Source: CAYSJU01 sp964431495 (GTDB lineage: Bacteria; Omnitrophota; Gorgyraeia; Tantalellales; Tantalellaceae). From it: 9,380 nucleotides of DNA. Below, one piece after another: positions 5,005-9,380 of this stretch. The first letter of the stretch is position 1; each line of letters opens with the position of its first letter. Location of the stretch: positions 1 to 9,380 of the forward strand of contig CAYSJU010000042.1 in the NCBI GenBank assembly GCA_964431495.1, written 5' to 3'. The notes beneath the pieces were generated by a model. That model worked only from the letters and a program-made list of their open reading frames with translations. It did no database searches and was not told the DNA's origin. Made by a program: the position numbers and the translations under genes.

Positions 5005-5044
5005 AGGAGAAAGCTGGTCTTTAAAGGCGGCTTTCTCCTTTTTT
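5005..5044 (+). terminator. Rho-independent terminator of the small membrane protein gene
   Basis: AGGAGAAAGC (5005-5014) and GCTTTCTCCT (5030-5039) form a perfect 10-bp stem around a 15-base loop, followed on the plus strand by a T-run (5040-5044). The T-run overlaps the stop codon (5045-5043) of the convergent channel gene. The minus strand has no matching T-run, so termination of that gene here is less certain. Confidence 0.85.
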
Positions 5045-7136
5045 ATTTTAGAGATACATCCGTAGATTTAAAATGAAGGTCCCTTTGCGGGAAGGGTATT
5101 CTGATGCCCTTCTCATTAAAAAGCCTGTTTATCTCAAAATTGATCTGACTTTTTATGGTAAATCTGTGATTAGGATCGATCGTCCACACATAAAGCTCAA
5201 AATGAAGCGCGCTATCCCCGAATTCGGTGAACCATACATACGGTTCCGGCCTTTTTAGAATATCAGGGTGATTTTTGGCCGCCGTAAGTAAAGTAGTTTT
5301 AACAAGTTCAGTATCTGTGCCATAGGCGACGCCGACTGAAAGTTTTAAACGGGTTATTTTGTCGCTGTAACTCCAGTTTATTACCTTCTGGTTCATGAAT
5401 TCCGCATTGGGAACGATAACGGAGATATTATCGAAAGTGTCTACTATCGTGCTGCTTGCTTTTATGGCCTTTACTTTTCCGGGAAGACCGCCGACTTCGA
5501 TATAGTCCCCCACTTTTACGGGTCTCTCCACCAGCATGACAAGACCGCCTATAAAATTCTTGGCTACATCCTGAAGTCCAAAACCTATACCAATACCTAT
5601 GGTACCGGCAAAAACAGTAAGTGCCGCGAGTTCCACTCCCAGGGCGGACAATCCTATCAGCAAGCCTATAATGAGCATAACGTACTTTATTGTCACTGAA
5701 AAAGTATATTGTACACTGTCATCCAGATGCACCCTTTTATACACACTCTTGCGAAGAAACACGTCTATAAGGTTGGCTCCGGCGATAAAAACCCACAATA
5801 TGACCACAGCTTTAAAAAGCAGCCACGCCGAGATGTTTACGCTTCCCAGAGTAAAGAACGGTTTCTGCACAACTCTGATAAAAAGATCCACAGCTTCACT
5901 ACTCATCCCAAGCGTATCCACCACAATAAAACCACCCAAAAAAAACAGCCCCCATCCCGAAATTGTACCTAATATGCCCAGAACGGTCTTCATCATAATC
6001 CGTTCTTTGGAGCCCTCTTTACCTGTGGATATTATTTTTTTGAATAGCATTCTTATCAAACGCTGCACACCCCAGAATGTAAGCGTTACGGCAACAATAA
6101 GAGCCGTCCTGCATGTAAGATACATGGCCAGTTGATGAAACTTTATGAAGGACAAAATAAAATACATTACGGAAAATACCATGCCCCCTAAAAAGATCTT
6201 TTTCGAGGACCTAATAGAAAAACCTGCGTGGGGAGCTTGCCCTCCTTCCTGGGTACCCCCTTCTTCGGGCTTGCGTCTTATGACCAACATAAAGATCAGA
6301 CAAACAAAGAAAATAAGCAATAACACTATGTCCAGCGGGTAAAAAGCATAGGCCCTGGGAATTAAAAATATGTTTTTCATGATCTCCAATCGCTTTTCCC
6401 ATAAGACACTCAGGTAATCTTTTGCCAGTTCTATCCGCACGTTGATAAAAGCCGCCCTCTCGTTTATGAGGTCTACCTCGGCACGCCCCGCGGTAAGACG
6501 CAATTCGTTGGCCTTGATAGAATCTATTATCACATCTTTATCTTTATCCTTTTCCTTGAGATCACGAAGCATCTTCTGACCCGCAAGCTCTTTTTCAATG
6601 GCTTTCATCTCCATATTTATCAGGGGGATCTGGCTCTTGAGAAAGGCTTTTTCCTTTTCGGCAGTGCCCAAAGATCTGCGCATCTCCTTAGATTCACGCC
6701 GAATATCATATAGGTTGAGGTCTTCGCGATTAATTATGTCTATTTTTCGCTCTATTACGGCTATCACCTGTTCTGTGGCCTGTATTCTCTCCCCTATGGC
6801 CATCTCTTTGGCCTCTATAAGCTGCTGCTGCTCCTCAAGAAGTTTCAGCTTTCTTTTAACTTCCGGGTCTCCGGCGGACTCGGCGGATCCGTTGGTAACA
6901 AGATCAGTTTTCTGCTGTTCTATTTCTTTTTTTTCTTTGGCTAGTTGTTCCGGGTTCTTTTCGATCTTGATCTGTCCGCTTTTAGCGGTCTCGAGTGTAC
7001 TAAGAACCTTATCCTTTTGATCCTGCTCTGCAGTGTCTGTTTTTGCCGGAATATCCACCTTAGTTTCTTCCTGGGATAAACCCATAGGAACAAAGAATAG
7101 AGATGTAAGCATTATGGTCAGAATGGTTTTTTTCAT
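5043..7136 (-). CDS. MscS-family mechanosensitive ion channel with long periplasmic coiled-coil N-terminus
   Basis: An inner-membrane, tension-gated channel of the large (MscK/MscM-like) type, which releases solutes on osmotic downshock. The 697-residue protein begins with a signal peptide (MKKTILTIMLTSLFFVPMGLS, then QEE). Next comes a roughly 240-residue Lys/Glu/Gln-rich region predicted to be coiled coil and periplasmic. About six transmembrane segments follow between residues about 268 and 506. The Gly/Ala-rich pore helix and beta-domain entry (about 508-550) read FAGTIGIGIGFGLQDVAKNF and then VERPVKVGDYIEV, the MscS signature. The C-terminal alpha/beta domain includes VPNAEFMNQKVINWS and ends near RIPFPQRDLHF, as in the family. 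The start at 7136 has a GGAG five bases upstream. The gene appears monocistronic, between the terminator at 7258 and the convergent small gene. The gating stimulus and any partner are not visible. Confidence 0.93.
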   Translation of the reverse strand: MKKTILTIMLTSLFFVPMGLSQEETKVDIPAKTDTAEQDQKDKVLSTLETAKSGQIKIEKNPEQLAKEKKEIEQQKTDLVTNGSAESAGDPEVKRKLKLLEEQQQLIEAKEMAIGERIQATEQVIAVIERKIDIINREDLNLYDIRRESKEMRRSLGTAEKEKAFLKSQIPLINMEMKAIEKELAGQKMLRDLKEKDKDKDVIIDSIKANELRLTAGRAEVDLINERAAFINVRIELAKDYLSVLWEKRLEIMKNIFLIPRAYAFYPLDIVLLLIFFVCLIFMLVIRRKPEEGGTQEGGQAPHAGFSIRSSKKIFLGGMVFSVMYFILSFIKFHQLAMYLTCRTALIVAVTLTFWGVQRLIRMLFKKIISTGKEGSKERIMMKTVLGILGTISGWGLFFLGGFIVVDTLGMSSEAVDLFIRVVQKPFFTLGSVNISAWLLFKAVVILWVFIAGANLIDVFLRKSVYKRVHLDDSVQYTFSVTIKYVMLIIGLLIGLSALGVELAALTVFAGTIGIGIGFGLQDVAKNFIGGLVMLVERPVKVGDYIEVGGLPGKVKAIKASSTIVDTFDNISVIVPNAEFMNQKVINWSYSDKITRLKLSVGVAYGTDTELVKTTLLTAAKNHPDILKRPEPYVWFTEFGDSALHFELYVWTIDPNHRFTIKSQINFEINRLFNEKGIRIPFPQRDLHFKSTDVSLK

Positions 7137-7195
7137 GATATCTCCGTTTTTCCTATCCTATTGGGCAAATCTGCTGATTGTATAGATACGCTACC

Positions 7196-7201
7196 ATTAT
7201 A
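7196..7201 (-). promoter_or_regulatory. Possible -10 box for the MscS-family gene
   Basis: A perfect TATAAT is read on the minus strand at 7201-7196, about 60 bases upstream of the channel ATG and downstream of the symporter terminator. No convincing -35 hexamer lies 16-18 bases upstream, so this is a position-based suggestion only. Confidence 0.35.
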
Positions 7202-7257
7202 TTTTAGTACCACAAGCGAAGTATTACAAGGAATTAAGAAGAGGCACAGCCGGCAAT

Positions 7258-7306
7258 AAAACAAAAGAGCGGAAGAGAGTCTATTCTCCTCCGCTCTTTT
7301 GTTTTT
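7258..7306 (-). terminator. Strong Rho-independent terminator after the sugar symporter gene
   Basis: The arms at 7258-7273 and 7290-7305 are perfectly complementary over 16 bp (core CAAAAGAGCGGA / TCCGCTCTTTTG) with a 16-base apical region. On the minus strand the outer arm gives TTTTGTTTTATT, and on the plus strand GTTTTT, so it can work in both directions. It lies 26 bases past the symporter stop codon and separates that gene from the channel gene. Confidence 0.88.
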
Positions 7307-7332
7307 AAAGGATAGCGCCTTTGAAAAGTTTC

Positions 7333-8787
7333 CTACACCGTGCCCCTGCGCTCTTCGAGGCTCCTGCGGATCTCCCCGGACCTTTGTTTTGTCAACCGCA
7401 CACGCAAAACAAAAATAATAGCGACGATAAGACCCACTACCGGCAAAAAGGCCAGACTGGAGCGGATCCAGAATATGGTCTCGGGCGCCTGTACCTTAAG
7501 TTTCCAGGTAAAACCCGCCCATGATAGAATGAGACCGGAAACAAAATATCCGAATGAATTTCCCAGCTTAAGAATGTAGGAAGCACAGGCGGTGAAAGAA
7601 CCTTCTCTTCTTTCCCCCGTATTGAGCTCATCGTAGTCTATAATGTCGGCGCCGATGGAACTATGCAGCATCCAGAGAGAAGCCGCAGACATTCCCATTA
7701 AACCCGACGCTATCGTCTGCAGCCACTGGATCGCCGGCGTATATAGGAACCAAGACCCGCCATAACCGAATATGCCTATAGCACATGCTACCACTATCGC
7801 ACGGCGTTTGCCGATCCGATGTGCCAGAGCCGCATGCAGCGGAACCCCTAAAAGGCCGCCTATCATGAAAGCCACGCCCATCCAAAACTGCCAATTGTCT
7901 CCGATGATCTTGTTGCCCCCGGATACATAAAAAACCGTTGTATAGTAACCAAGAGAGCCCACCATGCTCGTACCCAAGGTAAAAGCGGCGCCCACAACCA
8001 TCATCTTGCGAAACGGACGGCACCTGAGAGTTTCACCCAGACCGCTCATAATGGATATTTTTTCAGTAACCTTAACTACCACTTTTTCATAGTAGCGTTC
8101 CTTAACTCTGAAAAAAATGATTATTGCAAAAATAGCCATTACCACACCCAATATTGACGAGTACACCTGCATTCCCAGAAGGGTATTCTTTTGTCCCGTT
8201 CCCGGAATAAGGAACCAGGCCAGGTTGGTAAACCGCAAAGCATAAAAATTGCCCAATTCTGAAACCTTTTGGGCCATGCTGCGATAGGACATGATAGATG
8301 TGCGCTCTTCATAACAAGGCGACATTTCCGCACCCAAACTATAGTAAGGTACGGTAAAAGCGCTGATTATGGGAATGTATATCATGGTGGACAACATCAT
8401 GTACCAGAATACAACGGATACGCCGAGAAATCTTATATCCACCCAGGACGGCGACACCAAAAACAAGATCGGCAAAAGCAGGCCGCTTAGAATACCGGCG
8501 ATCAAAATAAAAGGACGCCGGCGGCCCCACTTGGAACGCAAATTATCGGACAGCCATCCCATCAGAGGATCAACGACGGCATCAAAGACCCGGATCAATG
8601 TAAGCGCCAAACCCACCAGCCATGGAGATACGCCTAAATACATGTTGAAAACCGCAAAAGCAACAGCCGGATACAGCCAGAGACCCCACATATCAACTGC
8701 CGTACCAAGACTATAGGACATCTTGGTGGAAATCGGAAGACGATCACGCAAAGGTTTCTTCTCATTGACAACGTTAGCTTCTTGCAC
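7333..8787 (-). CDS. GPH-family (MelB-like) glycoside:cation symporter, MFS fold
   Basis: A 484-residue inner-membrane secondary transporter that probably imports an oligosaccharide with Na+ or H+. After a short cytoplasmic N-terminus it shows SYSLGTAVDMWGLWLYPAVA. The diagnostic block RVFDAVVDPLMGWLSDNLRS is followed by KWGRRRPF (residues about 66-93). Asp69 and Asp73 correspond to the paired cation/sugar-binding acids of melibiose permease. About twelve hydrophobic segments follow, with a mid-protein cytoplasmic loop (KVTEKISIMSGLGETLRCRPF) and the late SIGADIIDYDELNTGERREGS motif typical of GPH proteins. The start is a GTG at 8787 with a strong AGGAGG (8795-8800) seven bases upstream; no ATG is positioned as well. 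The GH130 phosphorylase gene lies 171 bp upstream on the same strand, so a mannoside such as mannobiose or mannosylglucose is the likely cargo (inference). Confidence 0.92.
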   Translation of the reverse strand: MQEANVVNEKKPLRDRLPISTKMSYSLGTAVDMWGLWLYPAVAFAVFNMYLGVSPWLVGLALTLIRVFDAVVDPLMGWLSDNLRSKWGRRRPFILIAGILSGLLLPILFLVSPSWVDIRFLGVSVVFWYMMLSTMIYIPIISAFTVPYYSLGAEMSPCYEERTSIMSYRSMAQKVSELGNFYALRFTNLAWFLIPGTGQKNTLLGMQVYSSILGVVMAIFAIIIFFRVKERYYEKVVVKVTEKISIMSGLGETLRCRPFRKMMVVGAAFTLGTSMVGSLGYYTTVFYVSGGNKIIGDNWQFWMGVAFMIGGLLGVPLHAALAHRIGKRRAIVVACAIGIFGYGGSWFLYTPAIQWLQTIASGLMGMSAASLWMLHSSIGADIIDYDELNTGERREGSFTACASYILKLGNSFGYFVSGLILSWAGFTWKLKVQAPETIFWIRSSLAFLPVVGLIVAIIFVLRVRLTKQRSGEIRRSLEERRGTV

Positions 8788-8808
8788 TATGTTTCCTCCT
8801 TTTCATGA

Positions 8809-8884
8809 GATCATAACTTATGCGTTACGTCCGCCGTAGCCTTGTGCGAAGGCGGGACTGGCAAGGAGCATAAGTTATTTGATC
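8809..8884. repeat. Nested inverted repeat in the leader of the symporter gene
   Basis: ATAACTTATGC (8813-8823) is perfectly repeated in reverse complement at 8868-8878. GATC at 8809-8812 can also pair with GATC at 8881-8884 across a two-base bulge. The arms enclose a CCGCCGTAGCC/GGCGAAGGCGG-type palindrome (8830-8856). In the symporter mRNA this stem ends six bases before the extended Shine-Dalgarno (8795-8802), so it could affect translation, or it may simply be an inserted MITE-like element. Confidence 0.75.
8830..8856. repeat. CCGCCGTAGCC / GCGAAGGCGG palindromic repeat, copy 1
   Basis: CCGCC (8831-8835) pairs with GGCGG (8851-8855). The inner parts GTAGCC and GCGAA are shared with copy 2 at 8891-8936. 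The spacer here is only about four bases. It is a REP-like dispersed repeat, non-coding. Confidence 0.75.
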
Positions 8885-8890
8885 GAATTA

Positions 8891-8936
8891 ATCCGCCGTA
8901 GCCCAATAATATCTAAATCGTTTGGCGAAGGCGGAT
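8891..8936. repeat. CCGCCGTAGCC / GGCGAAGGCGG palindromic repeat, copy 2 with longer spacer
   Basis: ATCCGCC (8891-8897) pairs with GGCGGAT (8930-8936). The conserved inner words are GTAGCC and GGCGAA, as in copy 1, but an AT-rich spacer of about 20 bases (8904-8923) replaces the four-base spacer. It lies 22 bases after the GH130 stop codon. Confidence 0.75.
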
Positions 8937-8958
8937 AAAGTGTTTTCACAGACTAATT

Positions 8959-9380
8959 TTACCGATTGTAACATGCATCAATAAGACGCTCTAAGCTTGT
9001 GGTAGCCACGCATTGAACCGTATCAGCGCCGCCGTAATAAAGTTTGACCTCGCCGTTATCTTCCGCCACAGCCCCGCAGGTAAACACCACACTGGGAGTT
9101 TGTCCCACAAGTTCGTATTGCTCCTCGGGGATCAGGATCGCATCCTCAGACATAGCCTTAACTTTTGACGGATCATCCAGATCTAAAAGACACACGCCTA
9201 ATTGATAAACAAAATGCGATTTGCATTGACTACGCACTCCGTGAAAAATACTCAACCATCCCTCGGATGTTTTAATGGGAGCGGCTCCCGGCCCGATCTT
9301 TGTCCAGGCCCAGCGGATTCCCTCCCAGTTCCTAAACACGCATTTACTCTTTCCCCAGAAAACAAGATCCGGAGAATAAG
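8959..9380 (-). CDS. GH130 beta-1,4-mannoside phosphorylase, 3' part only (runs off the right edge)
   Basis: The C-terminal ~139 codons of a GH130 enzyme; the frame is open to the window edge, so the true start lies outside. GH130 enzymes are cytosolic inverting phosphorylases (some are hydrolases) that cleave beta-mannosides to mannose-1-phosphate and the remaining sugar. Recognisable blocks are YSPDLVFWGKSK near the edge, then KIGPGAAPIKTSEGWLSIFH followed by GV. GVCLLDLDDPSKV is the typical mid-block, PSVVFTCGAV another, and the terminal strand is KLYYGGADT, where most relatives have YYGAADT. A GTG at 9339 is internal and not a start. The symporter gene follows directly on the same strand. 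The same pairing is known in Bacteroides mannan catabolism (mannosylglucose phosphorylase beside a sugar:cation symporter), which supports a mannoside import and phosphorolysis unit. The GH130 subfamily, and hence the exact substrate, cannot be fixed from this fragment. Confidence 0.9.
   Translation of the reverse strand, partial: YSPDLVFWGKSKCVFRNWEGIRWAWTKIGPGAAPIKTSEGWLSIFHGVRSQCKSHFVYQLGVCLLDLDDPSKVKAMSEDAILIPEEQYELVGQTPSVVFTCGAVAEDNGEVKLYYGGADTVQCVATTSLERLIDACYNR

Noticed and set aside
5599..6342. Plus-strand ORFs opposite the MscS-family gene
   Set aside because: Antisense to transmembrane and pore coding sequence with clear family signatures.
7661..8530. Alternative-frame minus ORFs inside the symporter gene
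   Set aside because: They overlap the GPH frame in other phases and carry no motif of their own.

Overview
The window looks like a chromosomal segment of an uncultured Gram-negative-type bacterium. An Omnitrophota-like or related candidate phylum is my best guess. That rests on the intergenic repeat styles (GTAG-type hairpins, CCGCCGTAGCC/GGCGAAGGCGG palindromes, drifting 7-bp tandem repeats) and on the gene mix, not on a marker gene, so the taxonomic call is tentative. Coding is dense and almost all on the minus strand; only one small gene is on the plus strand.

Right end, read in the direction of minus transcription: the 3' part of a GH130 beta-mannoside phosphorylase gene (8959 to the window edge) is followed by a GPH-family sugar:cation symporter gene (7333-8787). 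The pair fits uptake and phosphorolysis of a short mannoside. The 171 bp between them is mostly filled with inverted repeats. A strong hairpin (7258-7306) terminates this unit. Next come a large MscS-type mechanosensitive channel gene (5043-7136) and, convergent with it, a 63-residue two-helix membrane protein gene (4794-4985, plus strand) with its own clear promoter and terminator.

Middle and left: a 240-bp divergent intergenic region (about 4553-4793) is a patchwork of 7-bp-period repeats and a 26-bp perfect palindrome. From a consensus-like promoter at 4532-4560 an apparent minus-strand operon runs leftwards: murI (glutamate racemase), the alpha and beta subunits of a class I fumarase/tartrate dehydratase, rph (RNase PH) and rdgB (ITP/XTP pyrophosphatase). 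The grouping murI-rph-rdgB is a known neighbourhood; the two-subunit hydratase sits between murI and rph. Downstream of rdgB is a decayed response-regulator receiver domain (578-777). At the left edge is the 5' part of a gene for a secreted C45-type acyltransferase/peptidase (1-414).

I see no defence locus, CRISPR array, RNA gene, prophage or complete insertion sequence. The unusual content is the repeat layer: at least five separate tracts with 7-bp periodicity and several REP-like hairpins. Two of these repeats begin exactly at, and supply bases of, the stop codon of the preceding gene (rph and the fumarase alpha gene).
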